DNA from: Mycolicibacterium rhodesiae JS60
GTDB taxonomy: Bacteria; Actinomycetota; Actinomycetes; Mycobacteriales; Mycobacteriaceae
Assembly (NCBI GenBank): GCA_000230935.2
Contig: AGIQ01000002.1
Coordinates: forward strand, 1,178,001-1,242,000
Direction: 5' to 3'
Length of the DNA stretch: 64,000 nucleotides
Made by a program: the position numbers and the translations under genes. Shown here in pieces: positions 40,832 through 50,167 of the stretch. The number at the start of each line of letters is the position of its first letter. Position 1 is the first letter of the stretch. The notes beneath the pieces are model-generated. The model saw only the letters and a program-made list of their open reading frames with translations, made no database searches and had not been told where the DNA came from.

Positions 40832-43716
40832 GAGACCCGCACCGTGGGACGGGACGTGGCCAGTTCCTCGTCGATGCGCGCCCCGAGGCTGCGCAACACA
40901 TCGAGCACCAGACCCACCACGATGAGGTACACCCCGAGGTCGAAGAACAGGGCGGTCACAAATTTCACCGTGCCCAGCAGCGGCAGGTGCAGCGTGATCA
41001 CCGCCGAGGACAGGGCTGGCGCGCCCAGCAGCATCGAGCCGACGGCGGTGCCGCCCGACAGCGCGAGCCCGGCGCCGAGGATCTTGCCGGCGTCCAGCGG
41101 AAGAGTCTCACCGAGTTCGTAGCGTCCGCCGGCCAGGTAGCGCAGCACCAGCGCCAGGCCGGCGGTCAGCCCGCCGGCGAACCCGCCGCCGGGGGTGTTG
41201 TGCCCGGTGAAGAAGAAGTAGACCGACAGCACCATGATCAGCGGGAAGATCATCCTGGTGGCGACCTCGAGAACCAAAGAGCGGTTGCGCGGATCGCGCA
41301 ATTCGCTGCCGCGCAGCCAGGTGGTGTCGCCCGCAGCAGGGCTGTAGGCCGTCGACGGCAACAGGCCGATGTCGGGCTGGCCGGCGTCGGAGACTCGCGG
41401 TGCGGCGCCGAACCGGCGGTTGCGGAACACCAGCGATGCGACGCCGGTGGCGGCGGCCACCAGGACCGAGATCTCGCCCAGGGTGTCCCAGGCGCGGATG
41501 TCGACCAGCAGCACGTTGACGGTGTTGGACCCGTGGCCGCGGTCGTAGGCGGCGTCCGGCAGAAGGTCGGCGATGGGCGTGCCGGTGCGGGCGGCCATCG
41601 CGAACACCGCGAGCGTGGTGACGCTCGCGCCGACTGCCAGCGACAGCGCGATGCGCGGCATGCGGAAGCGCTTGGCTTCTTGGGCCTCGGCGGGCAGCGT
41701 CCGCAGCACCAGCACGAAGATGACCAGGGTCAGGGTCTCCACCAGGAATTGGGTGAGCGCCAGGTCGGGGGCGCCATGGAAGGCGAAGATCGCACCGCAG
41801 CCATAACCGGTGATGCCGACCAACAGGACCGCGGCCAGCCGGTTGCGCATGATCGTGGCGGCCACTGCGGCGGCCAGGATGAGTAGACCCACCACCGGCT
41901 GCACCAGCGAGTCCCACAGCCGGAACTGGGGGTGGTTCCTGGCGCCGAAGGCCAGCACGGCGACGGGGAACAACACCAGCGTCGACAGGATCACCGACTG
42001 GGTGACCGGAATCGAGCCGCGCTGGGTGACCGCGGTGAGCCGGACGGATGCGAGGTCAGCACCGCGGATGACCGCGTCGTAGATCCGGTCGGCGTTACCG
42101 AGCGGCTGCCATGCGCCTACCCTGGCGCGGCGCAGGCGTTCGCGGCTGAAGAACGCGGCGATACCGATCGCCAGCACCGCCGCCGAGAGCACCAGCGGCA
42201 GGCCGATCCCGTGCCACAACGCCAGCGTGTAGTGCCCGTCGTCGGCTCCGGCAGCGGGCATGGTCTCGGCGTAGCCGTCGAGTGTGGTGTCCAGGTAGCT
42301 GGGCGCCACCCCGAAGAACAGGCCGGCCGCGGCCAGGATCGCGGGCGCGAGCAGGAATGCGGGCGGCGGCCGGTGCAGATTGGCGACCAGACTGGTCGGG
42401 CCCGCGGATCCCTTGCGCGCGAACGCACCCCAGAGGAATCGAAGGCTGTAGATGGTCGTGAAGACCGAACCGATCGCCACCCCGGCGAGCACCACCGGCG
42501 CCCAGCCGCCGAGTGACTCGCTGTGCGCGATGGATTCGAAGTCGGCCTCCTTGGCCACGAAACCCAGGAACGGTGGCAGCGCGGCCATGCTGGCGGTCGC
42601 GCCGGCAGCGATGACGAACAATCCGGGCATCCGGCGCCCGAGCCAGGCCAGCCTGCGGATGTCACGGGTGCCGGTCGAGTGGTCGATGACGCCGACGACC
42701 ATGAACAGCGTCGCCTTGAACAACGCATGTGCGCAAAGCATGGCCAGCCCGGCCAGCATCAGATCCCGCCCGCCGCCACCGACCATGACGGTGATGAAGC
42801 CCAACTGGCTGACCGTGCCGAACGCGAGGATCAACTTGAGGTCGTATTCGCGGACCGCGCGCCAACCGGCCAGCAGCATGGTCACCACGCCGAGCGTGAT
42901 GACGGTGGGTCGCCAGCCGGGGGAGTCGGCGAACCCGGGCGCAAGCCGGGCGATCAGGTAGACGCCGGCCTTGACCATGGCGGCGGCGTGTAGGTAGGCG
43001 CTGACCGGGGTCGGGGCGGCCATGGCGCCGGGCAGCCAGAAGTGGAACGGCACGATGGCCGATTTGGACAGGGCGCCGATGAGTACCAGGACGACGGCGA
43101 CCGCGACGGCGGTACCGTGCGGCGGTCTGGCCACGAGCTCGGAGAGCAGGTAGGTACCGGCGTTGTGCCCGAGGATGATGATCCCGGCCAGCATGGCCAA
43201 CCCGCCCGCGGTGGTGACCAGCAGCGCCTGCATGGCGGCCCGGCGGCTGGTCGCCCGCTCGGCATAGTGCCCGACGAGCAGGAACGACAACACCGTGGTC
43301 AGTTCCCAGAAGGTGTAGAGCAGCAGCATGTTGTCGCTGACCACCAGGCCGAACATGGCTCCGGAGAACGCGACGAGTTCCGCGGCGAAGCTCGGGAGCC
43401 GGTTCTCGGTGTGGCCGTCGCGGTGGTGGAAGTACTCCGCGCAGTAGAACAGCACCAGCGCGCCGATACCGAGCACGAGCACGCTCATGATGGCGGTGAG
43501 CGTGTCGAAGCGCAGCGTGATGTTCATCGACAGCTCTGGCACCCACGGGATGTCCACCGATGCGGGCGGATCGTCGTTGGGCCAGTTGAGCGCCACCCAG
43601 ATCAGTGAGGCCGCCGGGACGAGTGCGAGAGGGTAGAAAGCCAGCCGTCCCCATCGCTGGACGAGCGCCGGCGCCACGGCGGCGGCGATCGCATGCGCGA
43701 TCAGGATGACGAGCAT
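40828..43716 (-). CDS. mnhA: Na+/H+ antiporter subunit MnhA fused to MnhB
   Basis: First gene of the Mrp operon, 962 residues. The N-terminal ~650 residues are the NuoL-like antiporter unit with DNMLLLYTFWELTTVLSFLLVGHY, PFHFWLPGAMAAPTPVSAYLHAAAMVKAGVYLIAR and KLILAFGTVSQLGFI. An MrpA C-terminal part follows (GAPDLALTQFLVETLTLVIFVLVLRTLP), then an MnhB domain (LIMVLSVYFFFTGHNTPGGGFAGGLTAGLALVLRYLAGG). The A-B fusion explains why no separate mnhB exists; it is the usual actinobacterial arrangement. The complex exchanges Na+ for H+ in pH and salt homeostasis. Promoter probably in the 118-bp gap 43717-43834. Confidence 0.92.
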   Translation of the reverse strand: MLVILIAHAIAAAVAPALVQRWGRLAFYPLALVPAASLIWVALNWPNDDPPASVDIPWVPELSMNITLRFDTLTAIMSVLVLGIGALVLFYCAEYFHHRDGHTENRLPSFAAELVAFSGAMFGLVVSDNMLLLYTFWELTTVLSFLLVGHYAERATSRRAAMQALLVTTAGGLAMLAGIIILGHNAGTYLLSELVARPPHGTAVAVAVVLVLIGALSKSAIVPFHFWLPGAMAAPTPVSAYLHAAAMVKAGVYLIARLAPGFADSPGWRPTVITLGVVTMLLAGWRAVREYDLKLILAFGTVSQLGFITVMVGGGGRDLMLAGLAMLCAHALFKATLFMVVGVIDHSTGTRDIRRLAWLGRRMPGLFVIAAGATASMAALPPFLGFVAKEADFESIAHSESLGGWAPVVLAGVAIGSVFTTIYSLRFLWGAFARKGSAGPTSLVANLHRPPPAFLLAPAILAAAGLFFGVAPSYLDTTLDGYAETMPAAGADDGHYTLALWHGIGLPLVLSAAVLAIGIAAFFSRERLRRARVGAWQPLGNADRIYDAVIRGADLASVRLTAVTQRGSIPVTQSVILSTLVLFPVAVLAFGARNHPQFRLWDSLVQPVVGLLILAAAVAATIMRNRLAAVLLVGITGYGCGAIFAFHGAPDLALTQFLVETLTLVIFVLVLRTLPAEAQEAKRFRMPRIALSLAVGASVTTLAVFAMAARTGTPIADLLPDAAYDRGHGSNTVNVLLVDIRAWDTLGEISVLVAAATGVASLVFRNRRFGAAPRVSDAGQPDIGLLPSTAYSPAAGDTTWLRGSELRDPRNRSLVLEVATRMIFPLIMVLSVYFFFTGHNTPGGGFAGGLTAGLALVLRYLAGGRYELGETLPLDAGKILGAGLALSGGTAVGSMLLGAPALSSAVITLHLPLLGTVKFVTALFFDLGVYLIVVGLVLDVLRSLGARIDEELATSRPTVRVS

Positions 43717-43834
43717 GGCACTCCGATCTGGCTAGCTGTCGGTCGGGGTGTCAGCCAAGGTGTTCGGCTATGTCCTGTCAACAGTCTACGGGGTTGACCC
43801 CCTCGCAGATTTCCGGGCCGGAGTGCCGCGGCGC

Positions 43835-44227
43835 TCAAACTCTGCGGGTTGGCTCCGAAATAGCTTGAGCAGCAATCTTTCTCAGCATCTTTCGGACGAC
43901 GATCCGGTGTCCACCGGACCCGATCACCAGCGCGCGGTAGAGCTTGCCCTTGAGGCCGGGGAAGGCTGCCCAGGTCTGCGCGACGACGCGGGTGCCGCCT
44001 TCGGCGTCGTCGGAGAGCAAGAAGATCAGCCGATACACCGAGAACCAGTGCCGTCCCTTGCATGCGAGGCGGTCCGGCTCCTCGGCGGCATCGAGGACGA
44101 ACCCGAACGGGACCGTCTCGGGGTTTGCGGGGTTGCGGCATATCGTGCGCAGCACCGCGTGCCACGTCGTGACCCGGTCTGCGGGGACGCGTATGGCATG
44201 CTCATCGATATAGGGTAAACGTTCCAT
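43835..44227 (-). CDS. SRPBCC/DUF2867-like protein
   Basis: A 130-residue protein from ATG 44227. The pattern DEHAIRVPADRVTTWHAVLRTI, GRHWFSVYRLIFLLSDDAEGGTRVVAQTWAAFPGLKGKLYRALVIGSGGHRIVVRKMLRKIA is that of a START/SRPBCC-type ligand-binding domain, often listed as DUF2867. Role unknown. It is divergent from a TetR gene only 21 bp away, so the regulator very likely controls it. Confidence 0.7.
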   Translation of the reverse strand: MERLPYIDEHAIRVPADRVTTWHAVLRTICRNPANPETVPFGFVLDAAEEPDRLACKGRHWFSVYRLIFLLSDDAEGGTRVVAQTWAAFPGLKGKLYRALVIGSGGHRIVVRKMLRKIAAQAISEPTRRV

Positions 44228-44248
44228 ATAGAAGGACTGTACTAGATC

Positions 44249-44848
44249 GTGGCGCCACCCCGAAAGCACGAGACCGACGTCATCCTCGACGCGGCGCGCG
44301 GGCTGCTCCTCGCTGAGGGGCCGCGGGCGGCCAGTGTCGCGGCGATCGCGAAAGCCAGCGGCGCCCCGGTGGGCACCCTCTATCACCGATTCGGCAATCG
44401 CGACGGCGTGGTGACGGCGGTGTGGTTGCGCGCGCTGGAGCGCTTCCAGGCCAGGGTGATGGCGGCGGCCGGCTCAGATCCGGTGGATGTCGCGGTCCAG
44501 ATGGCGGTGGCTGCGGTCGGCTTCGCAACGGACTGCAACGAGGATGCCCGCCTGCTGTTGACTATCCGGCCCAGTGATCTGCGCGACGCCGAACCCGACC
44601 CGGAGTTCACGGCGACGGTGGCGGCGATGAACGCACCGCTGGCCGACCGGGTGGCCGTGCTGGCTCGCCAGCTGTACGGCGATGGCGACACCCGCAGCGT
44701 CGACGCCGTCACCAGGGCGGTCGTCGACCTGCCCTACGCGGTGGTGCGCAGGCACGCGTACGACGAGGGAATGCCGCCATGGGTGGCGGCCGATCTGGCC
44801 GCATCCGTTCGGGCCGTGTTGACGGCCCACCGGACGAGTTCGGGCTAA
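44249..44848 (+). CDS. TetR-family transcriptional regulator
   Basis: A 199-residue regulator starting at GTG 44249. The N-terminal helix-turn-helix is ASVAAIAKASGAPVGTLYHRFGNRDGVV (residues ~28-57), the typical TetR signature. The C-terminal ligand-binding part is not assignable. The divergent SRPBCC/DUF2867 gene starts 21 bp away, which makes it the likely target. The 3' end overlaps the convergent unknown gene by four bases. Confidence 0.87.
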   Translation: MAPPRKHETDVILDAARGLLLAEGPRAASVAAIAKASGAPVGTLYHRFGNRDGVVTAVWLRALERFQARVMAAAGSDPVDVAVQMAVAAVGFATDCNEDARLLLTIRPSDLRDAEPDPEFTATVAAMNAPLADRVAVLARQLYGDGDTRSVDAVTRAVVDLPYAVVRRHAYDEGMPPWVAADLAASVRAVLTAHRTSSG

Positions 44849-45330
44849 CGCTGCATGTAGGTGATCGTCTGGACGGCGTTGGCGGCCGGGTTCTCCGTGT
44901 ACAGGACGTCGGTCGTGCCGGTTGCGCTCGCGCTGATGCGGGCCCGGCTGGCATCGGCGCGCGCGGCGATGGCGATACCCCCGGAGTTCATCAGGTGCTC
45001 GGGATGGCGATACGCGAAGTTGCAGTTGGCCGGACCGCCGCCTGCTCGGCTTTTGCCTTTCAGCAATCCGGTTGCGCCAGAAGCAATCCGCTGCGGACAG
45101 CTCGCGACATTGGCGCTGACCTCCGGCACAAAGATCAAGTCGTGGCCGCATGAGTTCGTGAGTTCGACTGCCCACCCGTTGTAGTTCGGTCCCCAGAGGT
45201 CGGGCCACTGGACAACCACAACCTGCGTGAGCGGGGTCTGGTTGTGGATCTCGAACTCCCACCCATCCCGGTTGGTGCCCCAGTCGAATTGGGCCAGCTG
45301 ATCGGGGACTGCATTCATCGTCGCGTTCAC
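44845..45330 (-). CDS. Unknown beta-rich protein without signal peptide
   Basis: Unrecognised 161-residue protein. The GTG at 45330 is chosen because AGAAGG lies eight bases upstream. The sequence is rich in strands and aromatic residues: FDWGTNRDGWEFEIHNQTPLTQVVVVQWPDLWGPNYNGWAVELTNSCGHDL is one block, followed by two Cys (SCPQRI, ANCNFAYRHPEHL) and a Ser/Thr-rich end. It could be a jelly-roll or lectin-like sandwich. No signal peptide or membrane segment. Nothing nearby explains its job. Confidence 0.6.
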   Translation of the reverse strand: MNATMNAVPDQLAQFDWGTNRDGWEFEIHNQTPLTQVVVVQWPDLWGPNYNGWAVELTNSCGHDLIFVPEVSANVASCPQRIASGATGLLKGKSRAGGGPANCNFAYRHPEHLMNSGGIAIAARADASRARISASATGTTDVLYTENPAANAVQTITYMQR

Positions 45331-45450
45331 GGTTTTCCTTCTGTCGCATGCCAAGTGGCATAACGATGCCGCAGAAGGCGCGCGCTGCGCGTCGGGTGAT
45401 CGGTGGGCAGCGGGGATGAAATCGTTGTCCCCCGATCGGAGTACCGACGC

Positions 45451-45864
45451 CTACCGGCAGAAGGTTCGCACCGGGAGCGCGTGTCCCAGCAGCCCGACGG
45501 CTCCACCGAGGATCGGCCAGACAGGCCAGAAATACGCGAAAGAACCCGTGGTGAGTGCGACGGCCAACCAGACGGTCAGGACGATCGCGAACATTGCCGC
45601 GTAGCCGGCCAGATGGATTCGCACCGAGGTGCGGGCGGCGTTTCTGCGGGCGGCGATGCGACGGGGGTCGATGCGGCGCAGGTGTTCGACGGGAAGGTCG
45701 GCGAGGACCCGTCGAAGCTCGTCGGCGGTCTCTGCGGCGAAGGCCGCTTGAACCCGGGTCTCGTATTCCGCGAGGTCGAAATATCCTTGGCCGAGGGCCT
45801 GGGACAGCAGGTCAGCGGTGGTCTGGCGATCGCGATCGCCAACTCGGACGGACGTGATGCTCAT
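45451..45864 (-). CDS. DUF1707 protein with C-terminal membrane helices
   Basis: A 137-residue protein. The N-terminal ~60 residues match DUF1707 (VRVGDRDRQTTADLLSQALGQGYFDLAEYETRVQAAFAAETADELRRVLADLP), common in actinobacteria. Two helices follow (IHLAGYAAMFAIVLTVWLAVAL and YFWPVWPILGGAVGLLGHAL). The role is unknown; DUF1707 proteins are often membrane-linked accessory proteins. A 120-bp gap (45331-45450) before the unknown gene shows nothing notable. Confidence 0.85.
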   Translation of the reverse strand: MSITSVRVGDRDRQTTADLLSQALGQGYFDLAEYETRVQAAFAAETADELRRVLADLPVEHLRRIDPRRIAARRNAARTSVRIHLAGYAAMFAIVLTVWLAVALTTGSFAYFWPVWPILGGAVGLLGHALPVRTFCR

Positions 45865-45922
45865 ACCGTCCTACTCTGACATGTCATAAATGGAGTGTCA
45901 ACGGGTGGGGTTGAATTGGTGC

Positions 45923-46372
45923 ATGGTCGAACAGGATCGTGTCGTCAGTGCCAGCAGGCGGATCGCCGCACCCGCGGCAGCCATCTTCGAGCTGATCGCC
46001 GACCCGGCACGCCAGCCCGAATGGGACGGCAACGACAATCTCGCGCGGGCTGCGGCCGGCCAGCGGGTGCAGGGCGTCGGGGATACGTTCACGACGACGC
46101 TGACCCAGGGCGCCGACCGGGAGAACCATGTCGTCGAATTCGACGAGGGCAGATTGATCGCCTGGCGGCCGTCCGAGCCCGGCAACACACCGCCGGGGCA
46201 TCTGTGGCGCTGGCAGCTCGAACCCGTCGACGATGTCACCACCGTCGTCACGCATACCTACGACTGGACCGATCTGGCCGACCCCAAGCGTCTGCCGCGT
46301 GCGCAGGCCACCACGGCCGACAAGCTGGCGGCCTCGATCGACCGGCTCGCCGCACTCGCCGAACGGAGTTAG
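45923..46372 (+). CDS. SRPBCC-family protein (polyketide cyclase/dehydrase-like)
   Basis: A 149-residue ligand-binding domain from ATG 45923 with VVSASRRIAAPAAAIFELIADPARQPEWDGN at the start, the usual central sheet, WQLEPVDDVTTVVTHTYDWTDL and the long C-terminal helix (ATTADKLAASIDRLAALAERS). It is related to the 56299-56790 protein. The ligand is unknown. It is divergent from the DUF1707 gene. Confidence 0.85.
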   Translation: MVEQDRVVSASRRIAAPAAAIFELIADPARQPEWDGNDNLARAAAGQRVQGVGDTFTTTLTQGADRENHVVEFDEGRLIAWRPSEPGNTPPGHLWRWQLEPVDDVTTVVTHTYDWTDLADPKRLPRAQATTADKLAASIDRLAALAERS

Positions 46373-46427
46373 CGGCCGGGTCCGATTGTCCGGCTCCTCC
46401 TCCTTGCTCGTTCCTCGCGCGGCATCG

Positions 46428-48608
46428 TCACCGTCCGGCGGCAAACGCCCGCAGCGACTCCACTTGAGCCGAATCCAGTGACGGCCGAACCGCTTCGCGG
46501 GCCTTGGCCACGTCGGCGGCGGTGACGTCGGCAGCGTCGATCGAGCGGCGCATCGCGGTCAGTGCGGCCTCGCGCAGCAGCGCCACGCAGTCTGCTGCGC
46601 TATAGCCGTCCAGCTCACCGGCCAGTGCGTCGAGATCGACCTCCGGCGACAGTGGCACGGATTTACCTGCCGTGCGCAGGATTTCGCGTCGGGCGTCGGC
46701 GTCCGGCGGCTCGACGAACACCAGCTTCTCCAGCCGTCCGGGGCGCAGCAGCGCGGGGTCGATCAGGTCGGGGCGGTTGGTGGCACCGAGGACCACCACA
46801 TCGCGCAGCGGCTCGATCCCGTCGAGTTCGGTGAGCAACGCGGCCACCACCCGGTCGGTGACCCCGGAGTCGAAGCTTTGCCCGCGCCGGGGAGCCAGCG
46901 CGTCGATCTCGTCGAGGAACACCAGCGATGGTGCGGAATCCCTTGCCCGGCGGAACAATTCGCGGACTGCCTTCTCCGAGGAGCCGACCCACTTGTCCAT
47001 CAGCTCGGCGCCCTTCACCGCGTGCACGCTGAGCCGGCCGGAACTGGCCAGCGCGCGCACCACGAACGTCTTGCCGCAGCCCGGCGGGCCGTAGAGCAGC
47101 ACGCCCTTGGGCGGTTCGACGCCGAGACGGGCGAAGGTGTCCGGATGCTGCAGCGGCCACAGCACCGCCTCGGTCAACGCCTGTTTGACCTCGACCATGT
47201 CGCCGACGTCGTCGAGGGTGACGGAACCGACCGAGACCTCCTCGGTCGCCGAGCGTGACAGCGGGCGAATGACCGTCAGCGCCCCCTTGAGGTCCTCCTG
47301 GGTCAGGGCGGGGGGTTTGCCGTCCTCGCTCGCGCGGGCGGCCGCCCGCAGGGCCGCCTCCCGGACCAGCGCTGCCAGGTCGGCGCGAACGAATCCCGGT
47401 GTGCGCTCGGCAATCTCGTCGAGTGCCAGATCCTCGGCGGGCACATCGCGCAGCAGCACTTCCAGCACCGCCTTGCGCGTCGCGCCATCGGGCAGGCTCA
47501 GGCCGAGCTCACGGTCGCAGAGATCCGGTGCGCGCAGCCGTGGATCCACCCCGTCGGGAGCTTGGGAGGTGGCCACCAGCGCCACCCCGGGTGTGGCCAC
47601 CGCCTTGCGTAACTCGGCCAGGATCAGCGCCGACACCGGCTCGGCCGGGGTGGGCAGCAGCGCGTCGATATCGGTGACCAGCAGCACACCACCGCCGCTG
47701 ACGACGGTGGCGACGGCCTCGGCGACGGCACGCTGGCGATCCTGTGCGGCCAGCGCGCCGGTGTCGGGCCCGTCGAGTTCGACGAGACGCCGCCCCGCGC
47801 ACACCGCGCGCACCAGGGTGGCCTTGCCGACCCCGGCCGGACCTGTGACCAGCACACCCAGAGTCGGTTTGGCGCCAAGCTTTTCCAGCAGTTCGGGCTC
47901 GTCGAGCGCCAGCTTGAGCCACTCGGTGAGCCGGCCGGCCTGCACATGCTGGCCCTTGAGGTCGTCGATCGATACCGCCGGGGCCTGCGGCCACACCATC
48001 GGCGGGCTGACGGCTGCGGCGAGTGCGGGCGGCGTGGACCCCGCTACCGCGTCACCCCAGCTGACCGACGAATTCGGTTGCACGCTCACCGGTCCCGCTG
48101 GATCAGTGCCCGTGACGGTCAACAGCTCGGAAGTCCAGGTGATCCCCACCGACGACGCCAGCGCGGAGCTGGCCGCCGTGGTCGACGTGCCGGGTCCGAG
48201 GTCGCGCGGCAACAGCGACACCGTGTCACCGACCGTCAGCACCTTGCCCAACAGCGCCTGTCGCAGGGTCGCCGACGACACCGACTGGGTCGCCAGAGTG
48301 GAGCCGCGCAGGGTGACCGATCGCGCGCCGTAGACGGTGACCGGCGCGACCAGCACCGCGGTGTCCTCGCGCAAGCCGGCGTTGGACAGCGTGACGTCGT
48401 CGAGTAGCGCAGTGCCCGCCGGCGTCCCCGGCGGCGCCACCGCGGCGACAGCGGTGGTGGTGCGAGAGCCGGTGAGCGACACCGCATCCCATTCACGAAT
48501 GCCGAGGGCGGCGATCGCCTCGGGATGGAGGCGCACCACACCGCGACGGGTATCGAGCGCCGAGGTGTTCAGTCGTGCCGTCAGCGCCAGGTTTGTTGCC
48601 ACGGTCAA
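46428..48608 (-). CDS. CDC48/p97-like AAA ATPase with degenerate first ATPase domain (Rv0435c type)
   Basis: A 726-residue protein. Residues ~1-200 resemble the N-domain of CDC48 (double-psi barrel style LHPEAIAALGIREWDAVSLTGSR). D1 (~210-440) has a Walker A GPAGVGKA (256-263) whose last Thr/Ser is Ala and a Walker B VTDIDAL lacking the catalytic Glu, so it probably does not hydrolyse ATP. D2 (~460-700) is intact: GPPGCGKT (507-514), LVFLDEIDAL (563-570), and the arginine-finger motif LLRPGR (621-626). Such proteins remodel or unfold partners. It is the first gene of ATPase-pssA-psd; its stop region overlaps nothing, and its start is four bases from the pssA stop (overlap). Confidence 0.9.
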   Translation of the reverse strand: MTVATNLALTARLNTSALDTRRGVVRLHPEAIAALGIREWDAVSLTGSRTTTAVAAVAPPGTPAGTALLDDVTLSNAGLREDTAVLVAPVTVYGARSVTLRGSTLATQSVSSATLRQALLGKVLTVGDTVSLLPRDLGPGTSTTAASSALASSVGITWTSELLTVTGTDPAGPVSVQPNSSVSWGDAVAGSTPPALAAAVSPPMVWPQAPAVSIDDLKGQHVQAGRLTEWLKLALDEPELLEKLGAKPTLGVLVTGPAGVGKATLVRAVCAGRRLVELDGPDTGALAAQDRQRAVAEAVATVVSGGGVLLVTDIDALLPTPAEPVSALILAELRKAVATPGVALVATSQAPDGVDPRLRAPDLCDRELGLSLPDGATRKAVLEVLLRDVPAEDLALDEIAERTPGFVRADLAALVREAALRAAARASEDGKPPALTQEDLKGALTVIRPLSRSATEEVSVGSVTLDDVGDMVEVKQALTEAVLWPLQHPDTFARLGVEPPKGVLLYGPPGCGKTFVVRALASSGRLSVHAVKGAELMDKWVGSSEKAVRELFRRARDSAPSLVFLDEIDALAPRRGQSFDSGVTDRVVAALLTELDGIEPLRDVVVLGATNRPDLIDPALLRPGRLEKLVFVEPPDADARREILRTAGKSVPLSPEVDLDALAGELDGYSAADCVALLREAALTAMRRSIDAADVTAADVAKAREAVRPSLDSAQVESLRAFAAGR

Positions 48609-49450
48609 CCGCCCGGCTTACGAAGACCGAGCCGGGTCACCGAACGGCGGTTGGGCTGGCCGCGGCGGCTCGCGCGTCGCGCTGCGCGCCGCTGTTTGGG
48701 GGCGTCGTTCCAGGCCTCTGGGCGGGCCGCGACCCAGCGTTGGCTGTAGACCGTGAACGGGATGATGCACAGGTAGCCCGCGATGATCAGGAGGACCAGG
48801 ATGTAGGGGAACAACAGCAACGCCGCGGCGGCGGCGGCGATGAGGATCAGCAGGATCGGTGCGGCGTTGGCCGGCATTTTTACCGCCTTGAGCGCCAGCG
48901 TCGGAACCCGGCTGATCAGCAGAGTGGCGTTGGCGGCGAACCAGAAGCAGATGAACCACGGTGACGTCCACCAGCCGTGGCCGAACTGCAGCATTGCCGC
49001 GAGCGGGCCGATCACGCCGACCGCGCCACACGGTGCGGGCATGCCGGTGAAGTACTCCCGCGTGTAGGCCGGCCGGGTGTCGTCGTCGAGCAACGCGTTG
49101 AACCTGGCCAGGCGCAACACGATGCACACGGCGTAGAGCAGCGCGAAGATCCAGCCGACCGGCGACGTCGGCAGCAGGGTCACGTAGACCACCAGTGCGG
49201 GTGCAACTCCGAAGTTCACCGCGTCGGCGAGCGAATCGATCTCCGCACCCATCCGCGACTGGGCGTCCAGGGCGCGCGCAATGCCGCCGTCGATACCGTC
49301 GAGCACCGCCGCGGCGCCGATCAATGCGAGGGCGATGTGCGGGCGTCCGTCCAGGGCGAACTTGATCGAGGTGAGCCCCGCGCAGATGGCCAACACCGTT
49401 GTCGCACTTGGCAGGATGCGCATGGCGGACGGGCGCGGCGATTTGATCAT
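48605..49450 (-). CDS. pssA: CDP-diacylglycerol-serine O-phosphatidyltransferase PssA
   Basis: Makes phosphatidylserine from CDP-diacylglycerol and serine. From ATG 49450 it has 281 residues and the CDP-alcohol phosphotransferase motif D-G-x2-D-G-x2-A-R-x8-G-x3-D-x3-D (DGIDGGIAR...[11 protein letters not shown]). About eight helices and a basic C-terminal tail ([12 protein letters not shown]) like the tuberculosis enzyme. Overlaps psd upstream and the ATPase by four bases each. Confidence 0.93.
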   Translation of the reverse strand: MIKSPRPSAMRILPSATTVLAICAGLTSIKFALDGRPHIALALIGAAAVLDGIDGGIARALDAQSRMGAEIDSLADAVNFGVAPALVVYVTLLPTSPVGWIFALLYAVCIVLRLARFNALLDDDTRPAYTREYFTGMPAPCGAVGVIGPLAAMLQFGHGWWTSPWFICFWFAANATLLISRVPTLALKAVKMPANAAPILLILIAAAAAALLLFPYILVLLIIAGYLCIIPFTVYSQRWVAARPEAWNDAPKQRRAARRASRRGQPNRRSVTRLGLRKPGG

Positions 49451-50142
49451 GGCAGTTGCGCCAGCACGGTCTCGCCGGCCGTCGCGCGCTGGCCGGTCGA
49501 CACCAGCAGCGTGGAGCCTTCCGGCAGGTAGGTGTCCAGCCGTGACCCGTACCGGATCAGGCCGTAGGTGTCGCCGATCGCCACCGAATCGCCGGGGTGG
49601 ACGTCGCACACGATGCGCCGTGCCACCAGGCCGGCGATCTGCACGGCCACCACATCGGCGCCGTCGGGAGTCCGGATGATGATGCTGTTGCGCTCGTTGT
49701 CTTCGCTGGCGGTGGGTAGGTCGGCCGAGACGAACCGGCCGGGCCGGTAATGCACCGCGGTGACTTCGCCGCCGACGGGCGCCCGCTGCACGTGCGCGTC
49801 GAACACGGAAAGGAAGATGCTGATGCGCGGCCGCGGCTCGGCGGGAAGGCCGAGTTCGGCGGGCGGGACCGCAGTGTCGACCAGGCAGACCTGGCCGTCG
49901 GCGGGCGCGACGACCACACCCGGTCGGGTCGGTGGGACGCGGTGGGGGTGGCGGAAGAACGCGGCGTTGGCGCCGGCGGCGACCAGAGCCGCGCTGCGTA
50001 CCCAGCGATGGCGCCGGCCCAGCGCGGCGACGGCCAGGCTGGCGCCAACGAACGGCAGGCCCGCCGGGTGCATCGGTGGCACGGTCGAGCGGACCAGATC
50101 AAGCAGATGTGCTGCTTCGGATGTGCGTGGTCGTCTGGCCAT
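49447..50142 (-). CDS. psd: Phosphatidylserine decarboxylase Psd
   Basis: Converts phosphatidylserine to phosphatidylethanolamine. The 231-residue protein is the short (PSD-A) type with the pyruvoyl-forming serine in RYGSRLD (residues ~199-205; cleavage would come before Ser). The catalytic [15 protein letters not shown] and SEDNERNS are also present. Overlap with pssA places both steps of PE synthesis in one unit. Confidence 0.94.
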   Translation of the reverse strand: MARRPRTSEAAHLLDLVRSTVPPMHPAGLPFVGASLAVAALGRRHRWVRSAALVAAGANAAFFRHPHRVPPTRPGVVVAPADGQVCLVDTAVPPAELGLPAEPRPRISIFLSVFDAHVQRAPVGGEVTAVHYRPGRFVSADLPTASEDNERNSIIIRTPDGADVVAVQIAGLVARRIVCDVHPGDSVAIGDTYGLIRYGSRLDTYLPEGSTLLVSTGQRATAGETVLAQLP

Positions 50143-50167
50143 CGGCGACGAGTCTAGCGGCCGGGCA

